From NCBI RefSeq assembly GCF_001182745.1, contig NZ_LN868939.1, forward strand, positions 434,001-498,000: a stretch of DNA of 64,000 bases, in the 5' to 3' direction. The notes under the pieces were generated by a model that did no database searches, was not told where the DNA came from, and saw nothing but the letters and a program-made list of their open reading frames with translations. Below, in pieces: positions 28,647 to 37,971 of the stretch. The position numbers and the translations under genes were made by a program. The first letter of the stretch is position 1; each line of letters opens with the position of its first letter. Source of the stretch: Nocardia farcinica (GTDB lineage Bacteria; Actinomycetota; Actinomycetes; Mycobacteriales; Mycobacteriaceae).

Positions 28647-28877
28647 ATCGGAGTGTTTCCTTCCTTAAGGTGCGCCCGCGCCGCGGTGTGCGGCACCGAC
28701 GCGGATCACCTCGCCGACCGGCCGTGCGACCGACCGTCCTGACGCTGTACAAATCTCGGCACGCCACGATAGACGCTCGCTCTGGCCGCCCGCGCGTCTG
28801 GGCATACCATAGAACCTCGTCGTATCGGAGCTCGCGGCCACCCGTTCATACTAGCGCCGGTGTGCGAACTCCGGTTA

Positions 28878-28907
28878 ACTTAACGACGTCGAGGCGGTGG
28901 TTGTCAA
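28878..28907 (-). promoter_or_regulatory. Candidate fadA-fadB promoter
   Basis: On the minus strand TTGACA (28907-28902) and TTAAGT (28883-28878) are 18 bases apart. The -35 overlaps the last codons of dnaX. The predicted leader before fadA is about 225 bases. A GTTAACTTAAC near-palindrome covers the -10 and could be an operator. Confidence 0.5.
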
Positions 28908-31315
28908 CCGTCCAGCCGTGTGGCACCGAGCTCAGCGCGGAGCAATTCCAGGGCGACCTCGTCGGGGTCACGCCGGTCCTCCGGGGCGACCGGCCGGGCC
29001 GCCTCGGCCAGCATCTCCTGCTCCTCCTCGGCGGTGAGCGGACCGGGCACCGCCGCGGGTGGATAGCCGCCGTCGGCGCCGTCGGTCTGCACCGGATCGG
29101 GCGGCGGATAGTCCCCCGGCCCTGGATCGTCGGGTAGGTCGGGGTAGTCGGGCGGGGGAATATCGTCGTCACCGCTTGGCGCGGAGCGCTTCGCCCGGCC
29201 CGCGGCCTCCGCCGCCGCGCCGCCGGCCTGGCTGGGTCGGGAGAACCGCGCGGCACCCTGACCACGCACCTGTCCCCCGCGGTTCGCGGGTGCACCGCCC
29301 GCCTTGCCCCGGTTCGCCGCGGGTGCGGGCTTCACCGCCGCACCGCTCTCCCAGCGAATCTCGTGATCGTGTCCGAGCACCGCCCGCACCGCCGCGCGGA
29401 CCGCGTCGATGTTGCGCGGCTCGGACAACCGTCCGGCCAGCACCGGCGACGGATGAGCGAACACGATCGCCGACCCCTCGATGCGCGCCACCGAAGCGCC
29501 GGAGAGCATCGCCTGCATCGTCGCGCTGTACTCGCGCACCTTCGCGCGGATGTCGGCCCACGCCCCTTCGACGGCACGCAGCAGGTCGTCGTCCCGGGGT
29601 GTCGCGGCCGGTTCGGAGGGCCGATCGGCCGGCGGAACCTCTTGTGCCTCATGGATTTCCGGAGCCGGATCGGCAGCCCCGCGCGGCTGGGCGGGTATTG
29701 TCCGGCCCGCCTCGGGGCCGGCTGCCCGGCTGTCGCCGTCACCGGCCGCACGGGGGCCGGTGACATCCGGCGGCGGGTCGGCGGCCGGACCGTTGGCCGG
29801 CGGCGCATCGGCGGTCGCGGGTGCGCGGGCCGCCTCCGGGCGAACCGCGCGCGCATCGCCGGTGATGTCCGGCGACGGCTCGTCGACGGCTCGCCGCTGC
29901 TCGTCGGCCGGGCCTGCCGTGGTGCCAGGACCACCGCCGTCGACCGCGGCCTCCGGTTGCCCGGACTCCCCGGTTCCGGCACTCGCCGGTGGATTCGGCT
30001 CGGCATCGCCCGGCCGCCGCTCGTCGTCTTTGGCCTTGCTCTGCTTCAATGCCGCGAGCGCCTCGGCACCGCGCCGGCGCGGCGGCTCGTTGCCGGGGCG
30101 CGGGACCGCGGGGCCGGCCTCCCCGCTCGGATCGGGGGCCGTGGGCGGGGTGAACACACCGCCCGCCATGCCGCGCTCGAGACGTTCCAGTCGCTGCAAG
30201 GTCGCGGATTCGGCGTCGGAGACGGCGGGCAGCAACATCCGCGCGCACACGACCTCGAGCAGCAGGCGGGGCGCGGTGGCGCCGCGCATCTCGCCCAGCC
30301 CCTCGTGCAGCAGTTCGGCATAGCGGGTCAGGGTGGCCGGGCCGATCCGCTCGGCCTGCTCGCGCATCCGGTCGAGCACGTCCTCGGGGCCGGCGACCAG
30401 GCCGCGTTCCACCGCGTCGGGCACCGCGCGCAGCAGGATGAGATCACGGAAGCGCTCGAGCAGGTCGACGGCGAAGCGGCGCGGATCGTGCCCGGCCTCC
30501 ATCACCCGATCCACCGTGCCGAACAGGGCGGCGCCGTCGTCGTCGGCCAGCGCCTGCACCGCGTCGTCGATCAGCGCGACGTCGGTGACGCCGAGCAACG
30601 CCACCGCGCGGTGATAGGTGACGCCCTTTGGTCCCGCGCCCGCCAGCAGCTGGTCGAGCACGCTGAGGCTGTCGCGCGGCGAACCGCCACCGGCACGGAT
30701 GACCAGCGGATACACCGCCTCCTCGACGGTGACGTGCTCCTGCTCGCAGATGCGCCCGAGCAGTCCGCGCATGGTGGCGGGCGGCAGCAACCGGAACGGA
30801 TAGTGATGCGTCCGCGAGCGGATCGTCGGCAGCACCTTGTCGGGCTCGGTGGTGGCGAAGATGAAGATCAGGTGCGCGGGCGGCTCCTCCACGATCTTCA
30901 GCAGTGCGTTGAAGCCCGCGGTGGTCACCATGTGCGCCTCGTCGACGATGAACACCCGGTAGCGGGATTCGGCGGGCGCGTAGAAGGCCCGGTCGCGCAG
31001 CTCGCGGGTGTCGTCGACGCCGCCGTGGCTCGCGGCGTCGAGTTCGATGACGTCCAGGTTGCCCGGCCCGCCCGGCGCCAGTGCCACACAGGACGCGCAC
31101 ACCCCGCACGGCGTCGAGGTGGGGCCCTGCTCGCAGTTCAGCGAGCGCGCGAGGATCCGCGCCGAGGACGTCTTGCCGCAGCCGCGCGGACCCGAGAACA
31201 GGTACGCGTGGTTGATGCGGCCGGTGTCGAGTGCGGTGCTGAGCGGTTCGGTGACGTGTTCCTGCCCCACCACCTCAGCGAAGGTTGCCGGTCGGTACTT
31301 CCGGTACAGAGCCAC
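28904..31315 (-). CDS. dnaX: DNA polymerase III subunits gamma and tau
   Basis: An 803-residue clamp-loader ATPase. The N-terminal AAA+ core has the P-loop SGPRGCGKTSSARILARSL, a zinc module (CEQGPTSTPCGVCASC), Walker B VFIVDEAHMV and sensor IFATTEPDKV. Domain III ends near residue 370. A long Pro/Ala/Asp-rich linker (about 380-590) follows. A tau-like C-terminal domain (near 600-690, AVEGAWADIRAKVREYSATM) and a second acidic low-complexity tail come next. GTG start. I saw no clear slippery sequence for a separate gamma form. It corresponds to Rv3721c. Confidence 0.96.
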   Translation of the reverse strand: MALYRKYRPATFAEVVGQEHVTEPLSTALDTGRINHAYLFSGPRGCGKTSSARILARSLNCEQGPTSTPCGVCASCVALAPGGPGNLDVIELDAASHGGVDDTRELRDRAFYAPAESRYRVFIVDEAHMVTTAGFNALLKIVEEPPAHLIFIFATTEPDKVLPTIRSRTHHYPFRLLPPATMRGLLGRICEQEHVTVEEAVYPLVIRAGGGSPRDSLSVLDQLLAGAGPKGVTYHRAVALLGVTDVALIDDAVQALADDDGAALFGTVDRVMEAGHDPRRFAVDLLERFRDLILLRAVPDAVERGLVAGPEDVLDRMREQAERIGPATLTRYAELLHEGLGEMRGATAPRLLLEVVCARMLLPAVSDAESATLQRLERLERGMAGGVFTPPTAPDPSGEAGPAVPRPGNEPPRRRGAEALAALKQSKAKDDERRPGDAEPNPPASAGTGESGQPEAAVDGGGPGTTAGPADEQRRAVDEPSPDITGDARAVRPEAARAPATADAPPANGPAADPPPDVTGPRAAGDGDSRAAGPEAGRTIPAQPRGAADPAPEIHEAQEVPPADRPSEPAATPRDDDLLRAVEGAWADIRAKVREYSATMQAMLSGASVARIEGSAIVFAHPSPVLAGRLSEPRNIDAVRAAVRAVLGHDHEIRWESGAAVKPAPAANRGKAGGAPANRGGQVRGQGAARFSRPSQAGGAAAEAAGRAKRSAPSGDDDIPPPDYPDLPDDPGPGDYPPPDPVQTDGADGGYPPAAVPGPLTAEEEQEMLAEAARPVAPEDRRDPDEVALELLRAELGATRLDG

Positions 31316-31365
31316 AGCCCGAGACTACTGCCGGGCACCGACGTGCCCCGGGGGGAGCCGGTGGT

Positions 31366-32544
31366 TCAGCCGACCGCCGCGGCCGGCGCGCTGAAGGTGT
31401 TGCACTGCGCGGTGCGATTGTGCTCGACGCCGAGCTCGAACCACGCGCCGCTGTTGTCGGGGCTGCCGTGGTCGGGTGAGTCGGTCGGCCCGTCACCGCG
31501 ACCGCCGGCGTCGCGGACGGCCAGACCGATCTGGGCGGTGGTGAGCGCGCCGCCGTCCTGCGCCGAGCCGAGGTACATGCCGTCGAAGCACTGCGCCTGC
31601 AATTCGATCCGGCGGGAGAGTTCGAGCCCGCGTTCGCTACGCGTGCCCGCGTCGACCCGCTCGCTGTTGGCCTTGCGCAGGATCCCCGACATCGCCTGCA
31701 CGTGGTGGCCGTACTCGTGCGCGAACACCGACAGGTAGATGACCCAGTTGTCCTTGAACAGGTCGGTCTGCAGCTGGCTGATCGGCATGTAGATGGTCTT
31801 GTTCGCCGGGCAGTAGAAGGCGGCGAAATTGGTCGTGCTGCCGGTGCACGGCGTGGAGATGCCCGCCGTGGTGGCGCTGACGTTGAGCGCGGGCGGGGTG
31901 AACGGCAGGTTCACCTGTGCCAGCACCGGCTGCCACGCGTCCTCGAGGCAGGCCGCGGCGCTTTCGAAGAACCGGCGCGCGGTGTCGACCTGGGTGCCCC
32001 ACGGCGCGTAGTCGCAGTCGGCGGGCAGCAGGGTGGCGTCGGGGTCGGTGAGCAGCGGGTTGGTGGCCGTCTCGGAGACGCCCGGCGAGCCGTCGGGGGT
32101 GTAGGTGAAGCTCGGGTCGGGGCCGGTGGCGCGATGCTCGGGGCCGTCGAAGCGGATCGCGGCGCGCACCAGTCCGCCGACGATCACCACCGCCACCACC
32201 AGCAGTAGCGCCAACACGCGCCCGCCGCCGCGTTTGCGCGGAGGCATCGGCGCGCGCCCGGGCGGGCCGTAGGGCATGGGCGGCGGCATCGGCGGCCGAT
32301 ACGCCTGCGGCGGGCCGTAACCCGGTGCGGCGGAGTAGGCGTGCGGCCCCGCATAGCCGCGGGGGGCCGGATATCCTTGCGGCGCAGCGTATCCCGGGGG
32401 CGGTCCGTACCCGGGGCGCTGGCCGTGGCGGGGCGGCGGCGTGGGACGCGGCCCGTATCCCGGGCGGCCACCCTGGTTCGGGGGCGGTGGTACGGGGTGC
32501 CCGCCGGGTGGCACCGGTCCGTAGCCGTACGGTGGTTGGGTCAC
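31366..32544 (-). CDS. Neutral zinc metallopeptidase (YpfJ/KPN_02809-like), membrane-anchored
   Basis: A 392-residue protein. The N-terminal ~110 residues are Pro/Gly/Tyr-rich with PGYGPP-type repeats. One transmembrane helix follows (VLALLLVVAVVIVGGLVRAA), then an extracytoplasmic domain. The zinc motif HEYGHH lies in SVFAHEYGHHVQAMSG (near residue 275). The segment FYCPANKTIYMPISQLQ is also typical of the family. GTG 32544 (VTQPPYGYG) is chosen for the GGGGGA just upstream; the frame is open 18 codons further. It is divergent from the DUF2207 gene with 74 bases between. The biological substrate of this family is unknown. Confidence 0.88.
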   Translation of the reverse strand: MTQPPYGYGPVPPGGHPVPPPPNQGGRPGYGPRPTPPPRHGQRPGYGPPPGYAAPQGYPAPRGYAGPHAYSAAPGYGPPQAYRPPMPPPMPYGPPGRAPMPPRKRGGGRVLALLLVVAVVIVGGLVRAAIRFDGPEHRATGPDPSFTYTPDGSPGVSETATNPLLTDPDATLLPADCDYAPWGTQVDTARRFFESAAACLEDAWQPVLAQVNLPFTPPALNVSATTAGISTPCTGSTTNFAAFYCPANKTIYMPISQLQTDLFKDNWVIYLSVFAHEYGHHVQAMSGILRKANSERVDAGTRSERGLELSRRIELQAQCFDGMYLGSAQDGGALTTAQIGLAVRDAGGRGDGPTDSPDHGSPDNSGAWFELGVEHNRTAQCNTFSAPAAAVG

Positions 32545-32618
32545 TCCCCCGTACCCCCTCGTCTCATGTCGCCGACAGCCGCTGACGAAGGATAGCAACC
32601 TGTCTAGAGTAGGCAGCC

Positions 32619-34235
32619 GTGCTTACTTTTCGGGGGGCCGCCGCGAGCGCGCTGCTTCTCGCCGCCGCGGCGAGCGTGGCCGCAGCTCCGGTCGCCCAGG
32701 CCCAGCCCGCGCCCGCGGGCGTGGTGATCACCGCCGATCTGGTCCTCGATCGCGAGGGCGTGCTGCGGGTGGAGGAGACGGTGTCGGTGCCCGAGGGCGC
32801 CGAGTTCCGGATGTCGCTGCCGTTGCGGTTGCAGGTCGAGCCCGACGTGGAACGCCGGTTCCGGGTCACCGATGTGGAGACCGGCGGCGTCGGCAGCGCG
32901 ACCACCGCCGACGACCGGTTCACCCTGGTCGCGCCGCCGGGTGAATCCACCTTCCGCTACGCCGTGCACAACACCGTCGGCGACGCCCCGAGCAGCCAGG
33001 TGTTCCACTGGCTCGGCGTGGTGGACACCGACATCGCCGCGATCAGCGCCGCGCTGGTGGCCCCCAGTTACGAACTGGCGATCGTCGATTGCACGCTCGG
33101 CCCGCCCGGCAACACCCGCCCGTGCGCCGACGTCCGCACCGAGGCGATCGGGGTGCTGCATCTCGAACAGACCGATCTGCGCAAGGGTGACGCGATCGAC
33201 CTCACCGTGCAACTGCCGCCGGGTACCGTCCCCGCCAACGCCGACGTGATCGACCACAGCGGCCCCGGCCCGTTCTCGCTCAGCGGTCCGGTGCTCGCCG
33301 CGTTCGGCGCACTGCTGGCACTGCTGGCGGGCCTGGCCGCGCTGGTGTGGCGGGCCCGGCGCGACAACGCCGCGGCGACAACCGGTTCCGAGGTGTTCGA
33401 TCCGCTGGCGCGGGAGGACGGCCAGGTGCGGTTCACCGCGCCCGACGGCGTGCTGCCCGGCGAGGCCGGGTTGCTGCTCGACGAGCATGTCGACCCGGTC
33501 GACATCGCCGCCACCGTGGTGGATCTGGCGGTGCGGCGCTATCTGTGGGTGACGCAGATCGCCGAGAACGACTGGCGCATCACCCGCGTCAACGCCCCCG
33601 ACGACCAGCTGCGCGACTTCGAGAAGGCGGTGTACACCGCGCTGCTGCCGGACGGGGTGGACGCGGTGACGATGGGCGAACTGCGCGGGCGCGTCCAGGC
33701 CGGGCCGGTGCGCGCGGCGATGATCGCCGACGCCGTCGCGCGCGGCGCCTTCGTGGATCGCTCCCGCCCCGGCCCGGCGGTCTGGCTCGGCGGCGCGCTC
33801 GTGGTGGCCGGCCTGGCCGCCACCGTGGGGCTCGCGGTGACCGCCGGCTACGCGCTGGTCGGCGTCGCGATCCTGCTCGCGGGCGTGGCGCTGGTGCTGC
33901 TGCCGAAGTACCTGCCGTCGCGGACCGCGGCGGGCAGCAGGATCGCCGGCCGCGTGCGCGCCCTCCAACGCGGGCTGGACGCGACCCGCCCCGAGCAGAT
34001 CCCGCCCACCGACCAGGAGACGGTGTTCTCCCGCGCCCTGCCCTACACCGTGGTCGGCGGCCGGGCCGACAACTGGGTGCGCGCCTTCCGCCAGCTGAAC
34101 CCCGCCGCCGACGCCCAGCCCGGCCTCTACTGGTTCGGCGGTTACGAACGCGATCGCGACCTGCACCGCTTCGCCGCGCACTTCCCGTACTTCATCACCG
34201 CCCTGGAGGGGCTCTTCAGCGAGACGAGTCACTGA
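32619..34235 (+). CDS. DUF2207-domain membrane protein
   Basis: A 538-residue protein. It has a signal peptide (SALLLAAAASVAAAPVAQAQ) and an extracytoplasmic DUF2207 beta domain (about 35-215; ITADLVLDREGVLRVEETVS). A transmembrane helix follows (LAAFGALLALLAGLAALVW), then a cytoplasmic segment and two further helices (VWLGGALVVAGLAATVGLAV and YALVGVAILLAGVALVLL). The C-terminal soluble tail contains DNWVRAFRQLNP. The function of the family is unknown; it is common in actinomycete envelopes. A TAGAGT element eight bases before the GTG start suggests a leaderless transcript. Confidence 0.87.
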   Translation: MLTFRGAAASALLLAAAASVAAAPVAQAQPAPAGVVITADLVLDREGVLRVEETVSVPEGAEFRMSLPLRLQVEPDVERRFRVTDVETGGVGSATTADDRFTLVAPPGESTFRYAVHNTVGDAPSSQVFHWLGVVDTDIAAISAALVAPSYELAIVDCTLGPPGNTRPCADVRTEAIGVLHLEQTDLRKGDAIDLTVQLPPGTVPANADVIDHSGPGPFSLSGPVLAAFGALLALLAGLAALVWRARRDNAAATTGSEVFDPLAREDGQVRFTAPDGVLPGEAGLLLDEHVDPVDIAATVVDLAVRRYLWVTQIAENDWRITRVNAPDDQLRDFEKAVYTALLPDGVDAVTMGELRGRVQAGPVRAAMIADAVARGAFVDRSRPGPAVWLGGALVVAGLAATVGLAVTAGYALVGVAILLAGVALVLLPKYLPSRTAAGSRIAGRVRALQRGLDATRPEQIPPTDQETVFSRALPYTVVGGRADNWVRAFRQLNPAADAQPGLYWFGGYERDRDLHRFAAHFPYFITALEGLFSETSH

Positions 34236-34257
34236 GTACGCGGCGGGCCCGCCCGGC

Positions 34258-35526
34258 TCAGTCGACCGCGAGCCGCCGCATCGCCGCGAGCGGGTCGGCG
34301 TAGAGGGTGCTCAGCGAGGCGACCACGGCCGCGAATTCCTGTACCTTCCCGCCGAATCCGCTGATCCTGATGTCGGTCGGCGGCAGCGCCGAGGCACTGC
34401 GGAACGCCTTGGCGACGTGCGCGACGCCGGGCCGGTAGCCGGTGAACGCCTGCCCGCCCAGGATCACCCGGTCCGGGTTGAGCATGTCGCTGACCAGCGC
34501 GACGGCGTTGCCGAGGATCGTGGCCCGCTCGACCAGCAGTTCGTGCGCGGCCGCCGAACCCTCCGCGGCGGCACGGTGCAGGTCGGCGATGGTGGAGCCG
34601 CCGGTGCCGTTGTGGGCCGGGATGATGCCCCGTCCGACGGCGCGGGCCACCAGCGCCCGGTCGCCGACGGTGGCCTCGAGGCAGCCCGTCCGGCCGCACG
34701 CGCACACCACGTCCGAACCGGTGGGCAGATGCGCGATCGAGCCGGGGCCGTTGCTCGGGGTGTGCACGCGGCCGTCGAGAGTGACCGCCACACCGGCGGT
34801 TTCGCGGACGTAGAAGAACAGGCCCGCGCCGCGCTCGTGCGCCCGGTCCGGCTGCGGCGTGGGCAGCAGCAGTTCGGAGGCCGCCATCGCTTCGACGTGC
34901 GGGGCGACCGAGATCGGCAGTTCCAGCACCTCGGCCAGCACCGCGCCGAGCTGCGCGCCCTGCCAGCCAAGCGCCGGATGGTCGACGCTGCCGCTCACTG
35001 GGTCGACGCGCCCGCCGATGGCCACGCCCGCCCACAGCGCGCGACGGCGATGCCAGCGGCGCAGAAAGGCTTTGGCGCTGCGCGCGATGGTGGTGGTGGC
35101 GAAGTCCTGGCCGGTCTGCGGCGTGGCGATGGCCAGACCGCCGATGATGCGGCCACGCAGGTCGGCGGCCACGATCTTGGTGGCGGCCGCGCCGATGTGG
35201 ATGCCGAGGGTGAGGTAGCTGTCGTGGTCGACCTCGAAGGGCACCCGCGGCCGGCCGACGGCGCCGGGGGTGGTGAGGTCGGGGCGCTCGCGCAGCAGCC
35301 CGGCCGCGAGCAGCGCCGAGACCTGGCGGTTCACCGTCGCGATGCTGAGTCCCGTTGTGCGCGCGGCGTTGTCGCGGGAGACCGGTCCGCCGGTCGCGGC
35401 GCGCAGCACGGCCGCCGCCGGGTTGTCGCTGATGCGCAGTTCGGGCGGGAGGACGGGGCGGGGAGTGCGGACGCGCGCCGGGGCGACCCGCGCGACGGAA
35501 CGTTCCAGGGTGGGAATGGACATCAC
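34258..35526 (-). CDS. ROK-family transcriptional repressor
   Basis: A 422-residue protein. An N-terminal winged helix (about 35-90; VSRDNAARTTGLSIATVNRQ) precedes the ROK sugar-kinase-like domain. The ROK zinc motif CACGRTGCLEATVG is present, and the second half has DRVILGGQAFTG. Such NagC/Mlc-like repressors sense sugars. The catalytic ATP-binding DxGxT-type motif is not obvious, which fits a pure regulator. GTG 35526 or ATG 35523 follow an AAGGAA site. Three direct repeats lie 60-120 bases upstream, a likely own operator. No sugar-uptake genes are adjacent. Confidence 0.9.
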   Translation of the reverse strand: MMSIPTLERSVARVAPARVRTPRPVLPPELRISDNPAAAVLRAATGGPVSRDNAARTTGLSIATVNRQVSALLAAGLLRERPDLTTPGAVGRPRVPFEVDHDSYLTLGIHIGAAATKIVAADLRGRIIGGLAIATPQTGQDFATTTIARSAKAFLRRWHRRRALWAGVAIGGRVDPVSGSVDHPALGWQGAQLGAVLAEVLELPISVAPHVEAMAASELLLPTPQPDRAHERGAGLFFYVRETAGVAVTLDGRVHTPSNGPGSIAHLPTGSDVVCACGRTGCLEATVGDRALVARAVGRGIIPAHNGTGGSTIADLHRAAAEGSAAAHELLVERATILGNAVALVSDMLNPDRVILGGQAFTGYRPGVAHVAKAFRSASALPPTDIRISGFGGKVQEFAAVVASLSTLYADPLAAMRRLAVD

Positions 35527-35588
35527 GAGTTCCTTGCTGAGGACCCGCCGGAGACGGGCCGTGCCTACACGTTCGGCGACGGTGGCGC

Positions 35589-35646
35589 GTGAGCGAGGAT
35601 CGAGACCGGAGTGTGGATCGAGACCGGTGAGCGAAGATCGAGACTC
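35589..35646 (-). repeat. Triple GATCGAGAC direct repeat upstream of the ROK gene
   Basis: Three units (35589-35608, 35609-35626, 35627-35646) share GTGAGCGARGATCGAGACCG on the + strand with 18-20 base spacing, about two DNA turns. They sit in the promoter side of the ROK gene and are a candidate operator. In the rest of the 374-base gap (35527-35900) I see only the terminator of the next gene. Confidence 0.7.
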
Positions 35647-35848
35647 AGCGCCGACGACGGGAACAACACAGTTCCCGCGTCAGCGGCAGCCGCAGGCCCA
35701 GCGCGGCGGTCACGTAGGTGACCCGCGTGGCACTCGGACGGCTGGAAGACATAAAGGAAAGGTAACACCGGCGACGGCGGCGTACCAAGCTTTCCGCCAC
35801 CCGGGGTGCGCCAGGCCACAGATCGCCGTCAACAGCCCTGAACACACG

Positions 35849-35891
35849 AACCGGCCCCGCCCGACGCGAAACGCGTTGAGCGGGGCCGGTT
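35849..35891 (-). terminator. Terminator of the secreted glycine-zipper gene
   Basis: A perfect 12-bp stem (AACCGGCCCCGC at 35849-35860 against GCGGGGCCGGTT at 35880-35891) with a 19-base loop that itself contains a small palindrome. It lies 9 bases beyond the stop of the gene ending at 35901. Confidence 0.85.
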
Positions 35892-35900
35892 TACCGATGG

Positions 35901-36617
35901 CTACTTGGCCGGCGCGGGGGCGTTGAACGGCTGGTTGATGGTGGTGAAGTACTGGATCGCCGCGGCGATCGCCACCGGGGCGGTCACCAGCAACTGGCCC
36001 GCGACGGTACCGAGCGCGCCGACGGCGATGATGCCGCCGAGGCAGCCGATGGCCGCGGCCGGGATGAACGGACCGAACAGGCCGACGATGGTCGCCGAGG
36101 CCACGGTCGCACCCGCGATGCCGCCGAGCACGCAACCCACCGCCGCGCCGCCCAGGCCACCGACCAGGGTGCCGATCGTGGCGCCCATGCTGATCGTGTT
36201 GGTGAGCCGGGTCCAGGCCGCGACCTCGCGGTCGTACTCGCTCTTCCACGGCGCCTTGTCCTCGAACGGCAGGGCGACCGGCTTGTAGACGGCGTGCTCG
36301 CGGTCGAACTGCGGGGTCAGGGTGGCGGTGCGACCGCTGATGTCGGCGGCGATCGGGAATTCGAAATCATCGATCCGGAACCGCAGCGGGGTGCCCGCGA
36401 GCACGGTGCCGTCGGACGCCTTGATCTTGAAGACCTCGTCCTCGACGACCAGCGACCCCGCGTCGGTGGTGATGATCGACTGGGTGTCGGTCGACTGCGC
36501 CGTGAAGTTCACCGCCTCCGGCGCGGGGGCCTCGGGCGCGGCGCCCGCGGTGCCCGCGGCCACCCCGGTCGCGATGGACACCAACGCCGCGATCACGGCG
36601 AGCTTGCTTTTACTCAT
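35901..36617 (-). CDS. Secreted hypothetical protein with glycine-zipper C-terminus
   Basis: A 238-residue protein. It has a signal peptide (KLAVIAALVSIATGVAAGTA, cleaved near AGAAPEAP). A beta-rich region follows (about 35-125). The C-terminal ~110 residues are hydrophobic and dominated by glycine-zipper-like segments (GATIGTLVGGLGGAAVGCVL; AAAIGCLGGIIAVGALGTVA). Such segments insert in or oligomerise on membranes. I recall similar nocardial proteins without assigned function. It ends with a strong hairpin and is transcribed alone. Confidence 0.78.
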   Translation of the reverse strand: MSKSKLAVIAALVSIATGVAAGTAGAAPEAPAPEAVNFTAQSTDTQSIITTDAGSLVVEDEVFKIKASDGTVLAGTPLRFRIDDFEFPIAADISGRTATLTPQFDREHAVYKPVALPFEDKAPWKSEYDREVAAWTRLTNTISMGATIGTLVGGLGGAAVGCVLGGIAGATVASATIVGLFGPFIPAAAIGCLGGIIAVGALGTVAGQLLVTAPVAIAAAIQYFTTINQPFNAPAPAK

Positions 36618-36727
36618 CAGTGCTGCAATCCCTCATCCGGTGGAGCTGTTCGAGCCGCAAGCATCGAGCAATTGCCCCACCACCGACGAGGGAAAAACGC
36701 AGCGAGATTTCAACGCACCGCCGGGCT

Positions 36728-37309
36728 TCAGCCCGCGGTGGCCTTCGCCTGCGCCTTCATCTGCTTCTTGAACGCGCGCACCTCGAGCAACGACTGGCCG
36801 TCGGTGATGTCGGCGGCGGACCGCCGCGAATTCGGCTCGGCATAATCGCCCGCGGCCTTTTCCCAGCCCTTCGGCCGCACGCCGAGTTGCTTGCCGAGCA
36901 GCGCGAGGAAGATGCGCGCCTTCTGTTTTCCGTAGCCGGGCAGGTCCTCGAGCCTGCGCAGTACGGTGGCGCCGTCCGGGTCGCCCTCGCTCCAGATCCG
37001 GGTGGTGTCGCCGTCATAGTGTTCGAGCACGTAACGCGCCAGATCCTGGGTGCGCCGAGCCATCGACCGGCCGTACCGGTGAATGGCGGGCGGCGTGGCG
37101 CACAACTCCTCGAATTCCTGCGGATCGGCCTCGGCGATGCGGCGGATGTCGAAGCCGTCCATTCGCTCGGCGATCTTGCGCGGCCCGCGGAAGGCGTGTT
37201 CGAGCGGATATTGCTGATCCAGCAGCATCCCGGTGAGGAGCGCGAACGGATCCTCCGACAGCAATTTGTCCGCCTCGGGTTCCTGGGCGAGACACAACGT
37301 CACGGTCAC
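36728..37309 (-). CDS. HhH-GPD-type base-excision DNA glycosylase-like protein
   Basis: A 193-residue protein of the actinobacterial HhH-GPD subgroup. It has helical bundle residues (LLTGMLLDQQYPLEHAFRGP) and the hairpin LRRLEDLPGYGKQKARIFLA. The catalytic Asp expected after the hairpin is probably the one in AAGDYAEP. The GTG start has AAAGGA upstream. It likely excises damaged bases; its lesion specificity is unknown. Confidence 0.88.
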   Translation of the reverse strand: MTVTLCLAQEPEADKLLSEDPFALLTGMLLDQQYPLEHAFRGPRKIAERMDGFDIRRIAEADPQEFEELCATPPAIHRYGRSMARRTQDLARYVLEHYDGDTTRIWSEGDPDGATVLRRLEDLPGYGKQKARIFLALLGKQLGVRPKGWEKAAGDYAEPNSRRSAADITDGQSLLEVRAFKKQMKAQAKATAG

Positions 37310-37389
37310 ATGCGGTCCTTTCCCGGTAGCCGGTGGTTTCCTGCCTCGATCATCCCACCGTGTCAGGAGGGCGCGGTAGGTTCGCCACC

Positions 37390-37842
37390 ATGGCTGTGAA
37401 CTGGACCCTGACTGTGGACAGTCGCGATGCGCCGGTGCTCGCCGATTTCTGGGCGGCGGCCCTCGGCTACCAGGTGGAGGACCCGAGCCCGCTCATCGAG
37501 CAGTTGCTCGCGGCCGGGCATCTCCCGCCGGACCAGGTGGCCGAGCACCGCGGCGGCAAGATCTTCCGCGGGTACGCCGCGATCCGGCACCCCGACGACC
37601 CGTTCGACCCGGTCAGCGGTATCGGGCGGGGCCGCCGCCTGCTCTTCCAGGACGTGCCCGAGCACAAGTCGGTCAAGAACCGCATGCACCCGGACCTCGA
37701 CGCCGGACCGGAGGGCCGGGACGCGATGGTCGAGCGCCTGGAAGGGCTCGGCGCCGAACGCGTGCGCGAGGTCGACATGGGCCCCGCCGGCCACTGGTGG
37801 GTCATGCAAGACCCGGAGGGCAACGAGTTCTGCGTCGCCTGA
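37390..37842 (+). CDS. VOC-family glyoxalase-like protein
   Basis: A 150-residue VOC protein. N-terminal NWTLTVDSRDAPVLADFWAA; C-terminal GHWWVMQDPEGNEFCVA, typical of the 'DxEGNEFCV' actinobacterial subgroup. The substrate is unknown. TAGGTT at 37377-37382 lies seven bases before ATG 37390, suggesting a leaderless transcript. Its TGA stop is the first base triplet of repeat array C. Confidence 0.87.
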   Translation: MAVNWTLTVDSRDAPVLADFWAAALGYQVEDPSPLIEQLLAAGHLPPDQVAEHRGGKIFRGYAAIRHPDDPFDPVSGIGRGRRLLFQDVPEHKSVKNRMHPDLDAGPEGRDAMVERLEGLGAERVREVDMGPAGHWWVMQDPEGNEFCVA

Positions 37843-37970
37843 GCGGGTCAGCGCCCGGAGGCGGTAGCGCAGCGTCACCACGCAGGGCGCCCCGCTCAGG
37901 CACAAACAAACACAGCCTGAGCGGGTCAGCGCCCGGAGGCGGCAGCGCAGCGTCACCACGCAGGGCGCCC
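37840..37970 (+). repeat. Stop-codon hairpin repeat, array C (two units, 78-base period)
   Basis: The array begins with the TGA stop of the VOC gene. Unit 1 pairs CCTGAGCGGG plus GCGCCC with GGGCGC plus CCCGCTCAGG, leaving a TCA bulge. Unit 2 starts at 37916 after a linker (CACAAACAAACACAG) and loses its right arm next to the phosphatase gene stop. It lies between two converging genes. Confidence 0.93.
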
Positions 37971-37971
37971 C

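Noticed and set aside
28904-31315. Programmed frameshift site producing a separate gamma subunit from dnaX
   Set aside because: No A- or T-rich slippery heptamer followed by a hairpin was seen in the linker region.
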